Positions 6,856 through 16,522 are shown, counted from the first letter of the stretch. The stretch: 35,961 nucleotides of DNA from an uncultured Acetatifactor sp. (GCA_947624245.1 CANQJL010000026.1:1-35961); one strand, 5' to 3'. The notes: a model not told the origin generated them from the letters alone. Made by a program: numbers and translations.

Positions 6856-7572
6856 ATGGAGGAAAAGTATACCTTAAAGACATTGGAAGAGCGGATTGGC
6901 TATCATTTTGAGGACGAAGCTCTGCTGCGACAGGCTCTCACGCACAGCTCTTTCTCCAACGAACAGAAGATCAATCGGGCCAAGAATTATGAGCGCCTGG
7001 AATTTTTGGGGGACGCGGTCCTGGAGCTGGTGACCAGCGAATTTCTTTTCAAGGAACTTCCGGACGTTCCGGAGGGGGAGCTCACGAAGCAGCGCGCCGC
7101 TCTGGTCTGTGAGCCCGCTCTGGCCTTTTGTGCAAAAGAACTGGAGCTGGGACGGTATCTTCGTCTGGGAAAGGGAGAGGAGCACACGGGGGGAAGGGAC
7201 CGAGACAGCATTACCGCCGATGTGATGGAGGCGATCATCGGCGCTATCTTCCTTGACGGCGGTTTGGAAAATGCAAAAGGCTTTATCAATCGCGTTATCC
7301 TGAGCGATCTGGAGAACAAGAAGCTGTTCTATGACAGCAAGAGCAGTCTGCAGGAGCTGGTCCAGGGAATCCTGAAAAAGGAAGTGAACTATACGCTGCT
7401 CGACGAGAGCGGACCGGAGCACAACAAGTCCTTTCACGTTTCGGTGGGTATAGAGGGCACAACGTTCGGCGAAGGCAGGGGCAAAACCAAGAAGGCGGCG
7501 GAACAGCAGGCTGCGTACAACGCACTGCTTGCGCTGAGGGATAGAGGACATCATGTATTTAAAGAGCATTGA
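6856..7572 (+). CDS. rnc: Ribonuclease III
   Basis: 238-residue double-strand RNA endonuclease that processes rRNA precursors and structured mRNAs. The signature ERLEFLGDAVL lies at residues 46-56 with catalytic-site Glu49 and Asp53; the second acidic pair is Asp122/Glu125 in ADVMEAIIGA. A dsRNA-binding domain (about 160-232) ends with GKTKKAAEQQAAYNALL. ATG 6856 was chosen because MEEKYTLKTLEERIGY matches family N-termini and GAAGGGA precedes it; the frame stays open upstream to 6757. The 3' end overlaps smc by 20 bp, suggesting translational coupling. Confidence 0.95.
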   Translation: MEEKYTLKTLEERIGYHFEDEALLRQALTHSSFSNEQKINRAKNYERLEFLGDAVLELVTSEFLFKELPDVPEGELTKQRAALVCEPALAFCAKELELGRYLRLGKGEEHTGGRDRDSITADVMEAIIGAIFLDGGLENAKGFINRVILSDLENKKLFYDSKSSLQELVQGILKKEVNYTLLDESGPEHNKSFHVSVGIEGTTFGEGRGKTKKAAEQQAAYNALLALRDRGHHVFKEH

Positions 7573-10500
7573 GGTACAGGGATTTAAATCATTTGCGAAC
7601 AAAATAAATTTCCAGTTCCATAACGGGATCACCGGAATTGTGGGACCCAACGGAAGCGGAAAGAGCAACGTGGCAGATGCCGTTCGCTGGGTGCTGGGGG
7701 AGCAGCGGGTAAAGCAGCTGCGCGGCGCCAGTATGCAGGACGTCATTTTCTCGGGAACGGAAAACAGGAAGCCCTTGAGCTATGCCTTTGTGGCGATCAC
7801 GCTGGACAACTCCGACCATCAGCTCGCCATAGACTTTGACGAGGTGACGGTGGCAAGACGTCTCTACCGTTCCGGAGAAAGCGAATATCTGCTGAACGGA
7901 GTTCCCTGCAGGCTCAAGGACGTGAACGAACTTTTCTACGACACAGGTATCGGCAAAGAGGGCTATTCCATCATCGGGCAGGGACAGATCGATAAGATTC
8001 TGAGCGGAAAGCCGGAGGAGCGCAGGGAGCTTTTTGACGAGGCAGCCGGAATCGTCAAATTTAAACGCCGCAAGGCGGCGGCCCAGGCGAAGCTGGAGAA
8101 TGAGAAGCAGAACCTGATTCGTGTGAACGATATCCTGTCGGAGCTGGAGCGTCAGACAGGCCCTCTGGAGCGTCAGTCCGAGGTGGCGAGAACGTATCTG
8201 CGCAAAAAGGAAGCGCTGAAGACGCTGGACGTCAACGTATTCCTGCTGGAGAACGACCGGCTTCGGGAACAGCTTCAATCGGCGGAGGAAAAATACGGAA
8301 TTGCCAGTGAAGATCTGAAGCAGACCGGCGAAAAATACGAGAGCATCAAGGAAGAATACCAGCAGATACAGAATGAAATAGAAAGTCTGGACGAGACGAT
8401 CGAACAGGCGCGCAGCAGCATGACCGACGCCGGCCTTATGCGCGGTAAGCTGGAAGGCGAGATGAACGTCCTGAAAGAGCAGATAAACTCCGCAAAGGGA
8501 AGCGAGACTCATCTGGTCAATCGAAGGACCGCTCTGCAGGAGGAGATTGCCCTCAAGGCGAAGGACAAGGAGGAGCTTCTGCGGGAGAAGGGCGAGACGG
8601 ACGCGCAGGTGCAGGAGCTGACGGCTACGGCGGACAAGCTCCGCGCTGAGCTGGAGGGCATACAGAATAAGATCGACGCACTCAACGAAAGTATCGAGTC
8701 GGGTAAGAACACCATCATCGGGGAGCTGAATCAGAGGGCGACCATCAAATCCAGAATGGGGCGCTTCGACACCATGATGGAGCAGGTGAATATCCGAAAG
8801 GCGGAGCTCAATTCCCGACTGCTCAGGGCGAAATCGGACGAGGCCGCCAGAGAGGAGTCGCTGAAGAAGCTGGAGGATGAATTTCAGGCTGTAACGGAGG
8901 AGCTTCGCGTGTTGACAGAGCGCGAGGCCGCTGCCGAGTCTGAGCTTGGCGGTCTCAGAGAGACGCTGGCGGGGAAGGACGCAAAGCTGCGGGAGACCCA
9001 GAGCGCCTATCACATGGAACGTTCCAAGTTGGAGACCTTGTCCGGCCTGACAGAGCGCTACGAGGGCTACGGCGGCAGCGTCAAGAAGGTCATGGAGCAG
9101 AAGGGGAAAGTCAAAGGAATCATCGGCGTAGTGGCGGATATCATCAAGGTGGAGAAAAAGTATGAGACCGCGATCGAGACGGCGCTGGGCGGCAATATCC
9201 AGAATATTGTCACGGACGACGAGGATACCGCCAAAAAGATGATCCAATATCTGAAGGAGAACAAGCTGGGGCGCGCGACGTTCCTTCCCCTGACGAGCAT
9301 CACCAACCCTCAGGAATTTAAGACGCCCGAGGTGCTGAAGGAAAAGGGCGCCGTCGGCATGGCGGACGAATTAGTGCAGATCGACAGGAAATACAGCGAT
9401 GTGGCGAAGGCCATGCTCGGCCGTATTGTCGTGATAGACAATGTGGACAATGCGGTGAAGATCGCGAGAAAGTACGAATACGGTATCCGCATGGTCACAC
9501 TGGAGGGAGAACTGCTGGTGCCGGGCGGCGCCATCAGCGGCGGCGCTTTCAAGAATAACAGTAATCTTCTGGGAAGACGCCGTGAGATCGACGAACTGGA
9601 AAAGCGCGTCAAGCAGCTTCTGGCTGCGGTAGATGCGATCAACCGCGAGATTGACGAGACGAAGGCGAACAGAAATAAGCTGCGCATGGAGCTGGAGACG
9701 TTAAAGACCGATATCCAGAAAAAGTCCATCGAGCAGAACACCGCACGCCTGAATATCAGTCAGGCCAGAGAGCGAATGGAGGAGGAAGCCGCAGGCGCCG
9801 CCTCTCTGAAGCTGGAGGAAAAGGAGATCGACGAGCAGCTTGCCCGAATTCAGAGCGACAAGGAGACGATTAAAAAGGAACTGGCCGACAGTGAAGCGCT
9901 GGAGAAGACGACGCAGGAGCTGATCGTAAAGCAGCAGCAGGAAATGGAGGAGCAGCGAAAGGCGGAGAGCGAGGCTGCCGCGCAGGTGTCCGAATGGGAT
10001 ATGAAGGTGGAGACGATGCGCCAGACTCAGGGCTTTAAGCAGGCCAACGTGGACCGAATCGACGGCGAGATCCAAAGGTCCGAGGCCGAGCTGAACGAGA
10101 TATTGGAGGCTCTGGAGGTGAACAGCCGCGAGGTAGAGCAAAAGCAGCAAAATATTCTGGAAATCGAAAAGACCATCGCTGCATCTTATGATGTTCAGAA
10201 CGAATCGGAAGGCAGGCTGAAGGAGACCGCGGCCCGAAAGGAAGAGCTGTCGGGAAAGCAGAAGACCTTCTTTCAGAGGCGGGAGGAGCTGGCGGAGCGC
10301 ATGACGTCTCTGGACAAGGAGGTGTACCGTCTGAGCGCGCAGAAGGAGCGTCTGGAGGAATCGCTGGAGGCCCAGATCAACTATATGTGGGACGAATACG
10401 AGATCACCTTAAGCGATGCGTCCGGCCTGCGCGACGAAAGCATGACGGATCTGTCAGCCATGAAACGGGAGATAGGCTCCTTAAAGGATCAGATCAAAAA

Positions 10501-11113
10501 GCTGGGCGACGTGAATGTCAACGCCATTGAAGACTATAAGAATCTGATGGAGCGCTTCAACTTTATGAAGACGCAGCACGACGATCTGGTGGAGGCCGAG
10601 AAGACGCTGGAGGGGATCATACTGGAGCTTGACACCGCCATGCGGAAGCAGTTCGCCGAAAAGTTCGCACAGATCGACCGAGAGTTCGACAAGGTGTTCA
10701 AGGAGCTGTTCGGAGGCGGAAAGGGCACGCTGGAGCTGATGGAGGACGAAGATATCCTGGAGGCCGGAATACGCATCATAGCGCAGCCCCCCGGAAAGAA
10801 GCTCCAGAATATGATGCAGCTGTCCGGCGGCGAGAAGGCCCTGACCGCCATCAGTCTGCTGTTCGCCATTCAGAATCTGAAGCCGTCGCCGTTCTGTCTG
10901 CTGGACGAGATCGAAGCGGCGCTGGACGACTCCAATGTAGGGCGTTTTGCAAAGTACTTACATAAGCTGACAAAGAATACACAGTTCATCGTGATCACCC
11001 ACAGGAGGGGAACCATGGAACAGGTGGATCGTCTGTACGGAATCACGATGCAGGAGAAGGGAGTGTCCACTCTGGTAAGCGTAAACCTGATCGACAAGGA
11101 ATTAGATGACTAG
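7553..11113 (+). CDS. smc: Chromosome segregation protein SMC
   Basis: 1186-residue condensin ATPase of usual length. Order: Walker A GPNGSGKSN (residues 31-39), Q-loop region around GQGQIDKILSGKPEERR, a long coiled coil, a hinge near 505-660 starting at YEGYGGSVKKV and including GGAISGG, a second coiled coil, ABC signature LSGGEKALTAISLLF (from about 1090) and Walker B FCLLDEIEAALDDSN (about 1113-1127). It folds back to join both ATPase halves, dimerises at the hinge and, with ScpA/ScpB (not in the window), organises newly replicated DNA. The start lies inside rnc; ftsY starts 15 bp after the stop. The rnc-smc-ftsY order is standard in Bacillota. Confidence 0.97.
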   Translation: MYLKSIEVQGFKSFANKINFQFHNGITGIVGPNGSGKSNVADAVRWVLGEQRVKQLRGASMQDVIFSGTENRKPLSYAFVAITLDNSDHQLAIDFDEVTVARRLYRSGESEYLLNGVPCRLKDVNELFYDTGIGKEGYSIIGQGQIDKILSGKPEERRELFDEAAGIVKFKRRKAAAQAKLENEKQNLIRVNDILSELERQTGPLERQSEVARTYLRKKEALKTLDVNVFLLENDRLREQLQSAEEKYGIASEDLKQTGEKYESIKEEYQQIQNEIESLDETIEQARSSMTDAGLMRGKLEGEMNVLKEQINSAKGSETHLVNRRTALQEEIALKAKDKEELLREKGETDAQVQELTATADKLRAELEGIQNKIDALNESIESGKNTIIGELNQRATIKSRMGRFDTMMEQVNIRKAELNSRLLRAKSDEAAREESLKKLEDEFQAVTEELRVLTEREAAAESELGGLRETLAGKDAKLRETQSAYHMERSKLETLSGLTERYEGYGGSVKKVMEQKGKVKGIIGVVADIIKVEKKYETAIETALGGNIQNIVTDDEDTAKKMIQYLKENKLGRATFLPLTSITNPQEFKTPEVLKEKGAVGMADELVQIDRKYSDVAKAMLGRIVVIDNVDNAVKIARKYEYGIRMVTLEGELLVPGGAISGGAFKNNSNLLGRRREIDELEKRVKQLLAAVDAINREIDETKANRNKLRMELETLKTDIQKKSIEQNTARLNISQARERMEEEAAGAASLKLEEKEIDEQLARIQSDKETIKKELADSEALEKTTQELIVKQQQEMEEQRKAESEAAAQVSEWDMKVETMRQTQGFKQANVDRIDGEIQRSEAELNEILEALEVNSREVEQKQQNILEIEKTIAASYDVQNESEGRLKETAARKEELSGKQKTFFQRREELAERMTSLDKEVYRLSAQKERLEESLEAQINYMWDEYEITLSDASGLRDESMTDLSAMKREIGSLKDQIKKLGDVNVNAIEDYKNLMERFNFMKTQHDDLVEAEKTLEGIILELDTAMRKQFAEKFAQIDREFDKVFKELFGGGKGTLELMEDEDILEAGIRIIAQPPGKKLQNMMQLSGGEKALTAISLLFAIQNLKPSPFCLLDEIEAALDDSNVGRFAKYLHKLTKNTQFIVITHRRGTMEQVDRLYGITMQEKGVSTLVSVNLIDKELDD

Positions 11114-11128
11114 GAGGTCCCGTAAGTC

Positions 11129-12079
11129 ATGAGTGATGAGAGGAATGTAGAGAAAAAAGGTTTTTTCACCAGATTGCGCGACGGGCTTGCGAAGACGAGA
11201 AACAATATCGTACACGGTATCGATTCCGTATTCAGCGGCTTTTCCGCTATCGACGATGATTTTTACGAGGAACTGGAAGAAATCCTTATCATGGGGGATA
11301 TCGGCGTGAGCGCTACCGCCGACATCATCGAGAGACTTAAAAAACAGGTAAAGGAACAGCACATCAAGGAGCCCCAGGAATGCAAACGGCTTCTCATCGA
11401 GGGAATCAAGGAGCAGATGCATGTGGACGAGACGGCCTACGACTTTGAAGACAGGCAGTCCGTGATCATGCTGATCGGCGTGAACGGCGTCGGCAAGACG
11501 ACCTCCGTGGGGAAGCTGGCCGGCAAGCTGAAAAGCAGAGGCCGGAAAGTGCTGATCGCCGCGGCCGACACGTTTCGCGCGGCGGCGGGAGAACAGCTTG
11601 CGGAGTGGGCGAAACGGGCCGACGTCCCCATGATCGGCGGCAAGGAGGGAGCAGACCCTGCCAGCGTGGTATTCGACGCGGTGAGCGCCGCAAAGGCGAG
11701 GGGCGTCGATGTACTGCTCATCGACACGGCGGGACGGCTTCACAATAAAAAGAACCTGATGGAGGAGCTCAGAAAGATGAACCGCATCATCGACAGAGAG
11801 TTTCCGGACGCACACAGGGAGAATCTGATCGTGCTGGACGGCACCACGGGGCAGAACGCGCTGGTACAGGCCAGAGAATTCGGAGAGGTGGCGCAGCTTA
11901 CGGGCATTGTGCTGACAAAGCTGGACGGCACCGCAAAAGGCGGTATCGCCGTGGCGATCCAGTCGGAGCTGAATGTGCCGGTGAAATATATCGGCGTGGG
12001 GGAGTCTATTGACGACCTGCAGAAATTTGACGCCGATGAGTTCGTAAACGCGCTGTTCGATATAGAGAGCGCCGAATAG
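11129..12079 (+). CDS. ftsY: Signal recognition particle receptor FtsY
   Basis: 316-residue SRP-family GTPase that docks the SRP (Ffh, encoded at 14796) at the membrane during co-translational protein insertion. Motifs: G1 GVNGVGKTT near residues 117-125, the insertion-box text AADTFRAAAGEQL, DTAGR near 198, TKLDGTAKGG, and the closing GVGES.DDLQKFDADEF. The long acidic N-terminal A domain of E. coli is absent, leaving a short NG-type form typical of Gram-positives. ATG 11129 follows AGGAGG (11113-11118). Confidence 0.96.
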   Translation: MSDERNVEKKGFFTRLRDGLAKTRNNIVHGIDSVFSGFSAIDDDFYEELEEILIMGDIGVSATADIIERLKKQVKEQHIKEPQECKRLLIEGIKEQMHVDETAYDFEDRQSVIMLIGVNGVGKTTSVGKLAGKLKSRGRKVLIAAADTFRAAAGEQLAEWAKRADVPMIGGKEGADPASVVFDAVSAAKARGVDVLLIDTAGRLHNKKNLMEELRKMNRIIDREFPDAHRENLIVLDGTTGQNALVQAREFGEVAQLTGIVLTKLDGTAKGGIAVAIQSELNVPVKYIGVGESIDDLQKFDADEFVNALFDIESAE

Positions 12080-12103
12080 AAAAAGCGGAAAGGTGTGGAG
12101 AAG

Positions 12104-13327
12104 ATGGAAGAACAAATGCTGACATTGGAAAAGTTCGAGGAGGCCTATGAGGTGGTGAAGGGCGTGACGCTGGAGACCAAGCTGGTGTTCAGCGACTACT
12201 TCAGCGCCCAGACGGGGAACAAGGTATACTTAAAGCCCGAGAACATGCAGTTCACGGGCGCCTACAAGGTGCGCGGCGCATATTACAAGATGAGCACCCT
12301 GACGGAGGCGGAGCGCGCCAAAGGGCTGATCACGGCGTCGGCCGGCAATCATGCGCAGGGAGTCGCCTACGCCGCAAAATGCTACGGCGCAAAATCAACC
12401 ATCGTGATGCCTACCACCACGCCCCTGATGAAGGTGAACCGCACAAAGAGCTACGGCGCCGAGGTGGTGCTCTGGGGCGACGTGTACGACGAGGCGTGCG
12501 CCAGGGCCTATGAGCTGGCGAAGGAGCACGGCTACACCTTTATCCATCCCTTTGACGATCTGACGGTGGCCACCGGACAGGGCACCATTGCCATGGAGAT
12601 CATCAAGGAGCTGCCTCTGGTGGATTACATTCTGGTGCCAATCGGCGGAGGCGGCCTTGCCACGGGCGTTTCGGTGCTGGCAAAGCTCTTGAATCCCAAG
12701 ATCCGCGTCATCGGCGTGGAGCCCGCAGGCGCGAACTGTATGCAGGAATCCCTGAAGGCGGGAAAGGTGACCACGCTTCCTACGGTCAATACCATCGCCG
12801 ACGGTACGGCGGTGAAGACGCCCGGCGAAAAGCTCTTTCCCTACATTCAGAAAAATCTCGACGATATCATCACCGTGAACGATGAGGAGCTGGTGGTGAC
12901 TTTCCTTGACATGGTGGAAAATCACAAGATGGTGGCGGAAAACTCGGGACTTCTCGCCGTGGCGGCGCTGCGGCATCTGAACGTGAAGGACAAGAAGATC
13001 GTCTCCATCATCAGCGGCGGCAATATGGACGTAATCACCATGTCCTCCGTGGTACAGCAGGGATTGATCATGCGGGACAGGATCTTTACCGTTTCCGTCC
13101 TGCTGCCCGACAAGCCGGGCGAGCTCTACAGAGTCTCCGGAATCATCGCCGACGTGAACGGCAACGTGATCAAGCTGGAGCACAATCAGTTCGTCTCCAT
13201 CAACAGGAACGCCGCCGTGGAGCTTAGGATCACCATGGAGGCATTCGGCCCCGAACACAAGCAGCAGATCATGGACGCTCTGGAAAGAGAAGGCTTTAAG
13301 CCCAAGCAGGTACGCACGGTCATCTGA
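12104..13327 (+). CDS. ilvA: Threonine ammonia-lyase with C-terminal ACT domain
   Basis: 407-residue PLP enzyme converting L-threonine to 2-oxobutyrate and ammonia, feeding isoleucine synthesis or catabolism. The PLP lysine is Lys55 in TGAYKVRGAYYK; SAGNHAQGVA and the phosphate-binding IGGGGLATG are present. Residues about 327-407 form an ACT domain (FTVSVLLPDKPGELYRVS), so allosteric control by an amino acid is likely. This is the short form with a single ACT domain; tdcB is an alternative symbol. ATG 12104 is preferred over GTG 12095. It follows ftsY by 24 bp and ends at a strong terminator. A metabolic gene in this otherwise translation/export block is unusual. Confidence 0.88.
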   Translation: MEEQMLTLEKFEEAYEVVKGVTLETKLVFSDYFSAQTGNKVYLKPENMQFTGAYKVRGAYYKMSTLTEAERAKGLITASAGNHAQGVAYAAKCYGAKSTIVMPTTTPLMKVNRTKSYGAEVVLWGDVYDEACARAYELAKEHGYTFIHPFDDLTVATGQGTIAMEIIKELPLVDYILVPIGGGGLATGVSVLAKLLNPKIRVIGVEPAGANCMQESLKAGKVTTLPTVNTIADGTAVKTPGEKLFPYIQKNLDDIITVNDEELVVTFLDMVENHKMVAENSGLLAVAALRHLNVKDKKIVSIISGGNMDVITMSSVVQQGLIMRDRIFTVSVLLPDKPGELYRVSGIIADVNGNVIKLEHNQFVSINRNAAVELRITMEAFGPEHKQQIMDALEREGFKPKQVRTVI

Positions 13328-13360
13328 CGCGATCATAAAAAGTGAAATAGTTTCTCCGAG

Positions 13361-13394
13361 AAATCCGCATACTACAATATGCGGATTTTTTGCT
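13361..13394 (+). terminator. Rho-independent terminator after ilvA
   Basis: AAATCCGCATA (13361-13371) pairs perfectly with TATGCGGATTT (13378-13388), with a 6-base loop and a run of T continuing to 13390. It ends the plsX-to-ilvA transcript unit and separates it from yitT. Confidence 0.9.
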
Positions 13395-13431
13395 TTATTT
13401 TAGAGCCGAAAGGCAGGAAAGGAGAATCGTC

Positions 13432-14349
13432 ATGGCGGCAGGACATACGGGAAACTCGGAACAGGAAAAGGAGATTCGGTACGAGGCCCAAAAAACATTG
13501 CGGCGCAGAGTGCAGGATTATCTGGTCATTACGGCGGCGTCCATAGTCTACGGCGCAGCGGTGGGGCTGTTCTTGGAGCCGAATCAGCTGGCGCCCGGCG
13601 GCGTGACCGGCATTTCCATCATATTGAATCGGCTCACCGGCCTGCAGACGGGTACATTGATGTTTCTTATCAACATTCCCATTCTGGCCGTAGGCGCGTG
13701 GAAATTCGGCTGGCAGTTCATTCTGTCTACCATATACAGCACGGCGCTCACCTCCTATTTCACCAACCGCATGGCGCTTCTCGGGCCGGTGACCGCGGAT
13801 CCCCTGCCGGCGGCTTTGGCGGGCGGCGCCATGATGGCCGTGGCTCTGGGGCTGGTCTTTAAATCGGGGGCCACCACCGGCGGAACGGATATCATCGTCA
13901 AGCTGCTTCGGCTGAAATTCCCGCAGTTAAAGACGGGATCGCTGTTTCTGGCCACGGACGCCGTGGTGGTGACGTGCTCCGCGTTGGCGTTTGGCAATAT
14001 CGACAAGGCGCTGTATGCGGGGCTGGTGGTGCTGATCAATTCCATGCTGCTTGACATTGTGCTCTACGGGCGGGACGGCGCCAAGCTGCTTTTCATCATC
14101 AGCGATGATCCGGAGAAAATCGTGTCCCGACTGCTGGAGGAATTGGAGGTGGGCGTCACCTACCTGTCCGGAACGGGCGCCTACAGCGGACGGGAAAAGC
14201 GTGTGATCATGTGCGTGATCAAAAAACAGTACGCCTACAAGGCGGAGGAGATCGTGCGGCAGGAGGAGCCGCTGGCGTTTACGATCGTCACCGGCGCCAC
14301 GGAGATTTTCGGAGAGGGATACAAGAGCCTGTTCAGCGAGAAAGTGTAA
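13432..14349 (+). CDS. YitT family membrane protein (DUF161 + DUF2179)
   Basis: 305-residue integral membrane protein. After a charged N-terminus come about five hydrophobic segments (residues about 30-200) with the family texts EPNQLAPGGVTGISI and GATTGGTDIIV. A soluble C-terminal DUF2179 domain (about 220-300) follows: VTYLSGTGAYSGREK and VTGATEIFGEGYK. The function of YitT proteins is not established. ATG 13432 has AAAGGAG 7-8 bases upstream; an open extension to 13390 overlaps the preceding terminator and is unlikely. It stands between two terminator/promoter boundaries, so it may be monocistronic, though no clear promoter of its own was seen. Confidence 0.88.
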   Translation: MAAGHTGNSEQEKEIRYEAQKTLRRRVQDYLVITAASIVYGAAVGLFLEPNQLAPGGVTGISIILNRLTGLQTGTLMFLINIPILAVGAWKFGWQFILSTIYSTALTSYFTNRMALLGPVTADPLPAALAGGAMMAVALGLVFKSGATTGGTDIIVKLLRLKFPQLKTGSLFLATDAVVVTCSALAFGNIDKALYAGLVVLINSMLLDIVLYGRDGAKLLFIISDDPEKIVSRLLEELEVGVTYLSGTGAYSGREKRVIMCVIKKQYAYKAEEIVRQEEPLAFTIVTGATEIFGEGYKSLFSEKV

Positions 14350-14401
14350 AAGAAAAAATATGAGCGAAAAGGTGTGGCAAAAGGGTGTAAAGAAATTTTA
14401 C

Positions 14402-14430
14402 TTGACACATATTCTCCGGTGTAGTAAGAT
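14402..14430 (+). promoter_or_regulatory. Promoter for the ylxM-ffh operon, almost abutting the start codon
   Basis: TTGACA (14402-14407), 17-bp spacer, TAAGAT (14425-14430). The ylxM ATG starts at 14437, only 6 bases after the -10 box, where transcription would be expected to begin. Confidence 0.75.
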
Positions 14431-14436
14431 ACACAA

Positions 14437-14784
14437 ATGGATAAGATTTATGAACAGGCAATGCTCTTTGATTTCTACGGCGAGCTGCTGACGGAGCATC
14501 AGCGCAGTATCTACGCAGATGCGGTATACAACGATATGTCTCTCGGCGAGATTGCCGAGGAGCGGGGCATCAGCAGGCAGGGCGTACACGATCTTCTCAG
14601 GCGTTGCGACAAGATTTTGCAGGATTATGAGAATAAGCTCCATCTGGTAGAGCGGTTCACCAGAGCAAAGGAAACGGTGGGAGAGATCGTAAGACTGACT
14701 TCTTCGGAAACCGGACAGACCGACGAGCAGGAAAGGCTTCTGCGGATCAGAGCCTTGGCCGAAGAGCTTATGAATGAGTTGTGA
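14437..14784 (+). CDS. ylxM: YlxM, helix-turn-helix protein linked to SRP
   Basis: 115-residue all-helical protein of the YlxM/p13-like family, which is almost always encoded directly upstream of ffh and is thought to affect SRP assembly or function. The helix-turn-helix is visible as [21 protein letters not shown] (residues 33-53), resembling sigma-factor region 4. The N-terminus [19 protein letters not shown] matches the family, supporting ATG 14437. No Shine-Dalgarno sequence precedes it, and the -10 box ends 6 bases upstream, so the mRNA is predicted to be leaderless. The stop is 11 bp before the ffh start. Confidence 0.9.
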   Translation: MDKIYEQAMLFDFYGELLTEHQRSIYADAVYNDMSLGEIAEERGISRQGVHDLLRRCDKILQDYENKLHLVERFTRAKETVGEIVRLTSSETGQTDEQERLLRIRALAEELMNEL

Positions 14785-14795
14785 GGATATGACGG

Positions 14796-16163
14796 GTGGC
14801 ATTTGAGAGCTTAACGGAAAAATTGCAGAATGTATTTAAGAACCTGAGGAGCAAGGGCCGCCTGACGGAGGAAGATGTAAAGGCCGCTCTGAAGGAAGTC
14901 AAGATGGCGCTGCTGGAGGCGGACGTTAATTTCCGGGTGGTGAAGCAGTTCGTCAAGGCCGTGGAAGAGCGGGCCGTGGGTCAGGACGTGATGAACGGCC
15001 TCAACCCGGGGCAGATGGTGATCAAGATCGTCAACGAAGAGATGATCGCGCTGATGGGAAGCGATACCACGGAGATTGCCATGCAGCCCGGAAAAGCCGT
15101 CACGGTCATTATGATGGTAGGTCTTCAGGGTGCAGGTAAGACCACGGCCACGGCGAAGATCGCGGGAAAGCTGAAGACCAAGGGAAAAAAATCTCTGCTG
15201 GCCGCATGTGACGTCTATCGGCCGGCGGCGGTGGAGCAGCTTCAGATCAACGGAAAAAAGCAGGAGGTGGACGTGTTCTCCATGGGTACTGACCACCGAC
15301 CTGCCGAAATCGCTGCGGAGGCCGTTGCATATGCGCAGAAGAACGGCCACAATGTGGTGATACTGGATACGGCCGGACGTCTTCACATCGATGAGGACAT
15401 GATGCGCGAGCTGCAGGAGATCAAGGAGAAGGTCACTGTGCACCAGACGCTTTTGGTGGTAGATGCCATGACCGGACAGGACGCCGTGAACGTCGCAAAG
15501 GAATTCGACGAGAAGGTGGGAATTGACGGCGTTGTTCTGACGAAGATGGACGGAGATACAAGGGGCGGTGCGGCGTTATCCATAAAGGCCGTCACAGGCA
15601 GGCCCATACTGTATGTAGGCATGGGGGAAAAGCTCTCCGACATGGAACAGTTCTATCCCGACAGAATGGCCAACCGGATCCTTGGCATGGGCGACGTGCT
15701 GACGCTGATCGAAAAGGCTCAGGAAAATATAGATCTGGACGAAGAAAAGAGCCGCGAGATGGCGGGCCGTATGAAGAAGGGAAAGTTCGACTTTGAGGAC
15801 TATCTCGAGAGCATGAAGCAGATGCGCAAGATGGGAGGTCTCTCCGGCATTCTCGGAATGCTGCCCGGCATGGGTATAAAGGGAGCGGATCTGGAGTCTC
15901 TGGCAGACGACAAACAGCTTAGACAGACGGAGGCCATCGTGCTTTCCATGACGAAGGAAGAGCGAAGGGACCCGAAGCTTTTGAATCTCCCGCGAAAGAA
16001 CAGGATCGCCAGAGGCGCGGGGGTGGATATTGCGGTGGTCAACCGCTTTGTCAAGCAGTTCGAGCAGAGCCAGAAGATGATGAAACAGTTCGGCGGCGGA
16101 GGAAAGCACGGCAGGGGAATGTTCGGCGGTTTTCCCGGTATGGGAGGCAGATTTCCCTTTTGA
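14796..16163 (+). CDS. ffh: Signal recognition particle protein Ffh
   Basis: 455-residue SRP GTPase that binds signal sequences and 4.5S/scRNA and delivers ribosomes to FtsY. The N domain begins [17 protein letters not shown]1 [18 protein letters not shown] starts at about residue 108, DTAGR is near 190 and [13 protein letters not shown] near 248. The Met-rich M domain runs from about 300, with [12 protein letters not shown] in the finger loop and the RNA-binding [12 protein letters not shown]...[10 protein letters not shown]. Start is GTG 14796, with GAGGA overlapping the ylxM stop. The C-terminus is a Gly/Phe/Met-rich tail. Confidence 0.97.
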   Translation: MAFESLTEKLQNVFKNLRSKGRLTEEDVKAALKEVKMALLEADVNFRVVKQFVKAVEERAVGQDVMNGLNPGQMVIKIVNEEMIALMGSDTTEIAMQPGKAVTVIMMVGLQGAGKTTATAKIAGKLKTKGKKSLLAACDVYRPAAVEQLQINGKKQEVDVFSMGTDHRPAEIAAEAVAYAQKNGHNVVILDTAGRLHIDEDMMRELQEIKEKVTVHQTLLVVDAMTGQDAVNVAKEFDEKVGIDGVVLTKMDGDTRGGAALSIKAVTGRPILYVGMGEKLSDMEQFYPDRMANRILGMGDVLTLIEKAQENIDLDEEKSREMAGRMKKGKFDFEDYLESMKQMRKMGGLSGILGMLPGMGIKGADLESLADDKQLRQTEAIVLSMTKEERRDPKLLNLPRKNRIARGAGVDIAVVNRFVKQFEQSQKMMKQFGGGGKHGRGMFGGFPGMGGRFPF

Positions 16164-16252
16164 CCTTAGGTGAATATGGTGCGCGTAAATTTCCGTGTAT
16201 CCTTTTCATAAAAAACATTAAGAGCCGAGAAACGGCAGAAAGAGGTAAGAAA

Positions 16253-16498
16253 ATGGCAGTAAAGATCAGATTGAGAAGAATGGGACAGAAGAAGGCTCCT
16301 TTTTATAGAATCATTGTAGCTGATTCCCGTTCTCCCAGAGACGGCAGATTCATCGAGGAGATCGGCACCTACGATCCCAGCACCGATCCCAGCACCTTTA
16401 AGATCAACGAGGAGCTTGCAAAGAAGTGGCTTGCAAACGGCGCTCAGCCCACGGAGGTAGTCGGCAAACTCTTTAAGGCAGCCGGCATCGAAAAATAG
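16253..16498 (+). CDS. rpsP: Ribosomal protein S16
   Basis: 81-residue small-subunit protein needed for 30S assembly. It begins [20 protein letters not shown] and contains [20 protein letters not shown], the family core. ATG 16253 follows AGAGG (16241-16245); the open frame extends upstream to 16160 without support. A small hairpin, GCCG-AGAAA-CGGC (16224-16236), lies just before the ribosome binding site. The order rpsP-khpA-rimM-trmD-rplS is the classic Gram-positive arrangement, here with one extra gene before rplS. Confidence 0.97.
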   Translation: MAVKIRLRRMGQKKAPFYRIIVADSRSPRDGRFIEEIGTYDPSTDPSTFKINEELAKKWLANGAQPTEVVGKLFKAAGIEK

Positions 16499-16522
16499 TT
16501 TCTGATTCTCAGGAGGTGGCCT

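Noticed and set aside
7589..9247. 552-codon open frame on the minus strand inside smc
   Set aside because: The smc reading frame is unmistakable, with all ATPase and hinge motifs. The antisense frame is Leu/His/Gln-rich and results from codon bias of the coiled coil.
13328..13431. T-box or other riboswitch near ilvA/yitT
   Set aside because: Only a simple terminator hairpin is present after ilvA, and no T-box sequence or specifier-type stem is seen.
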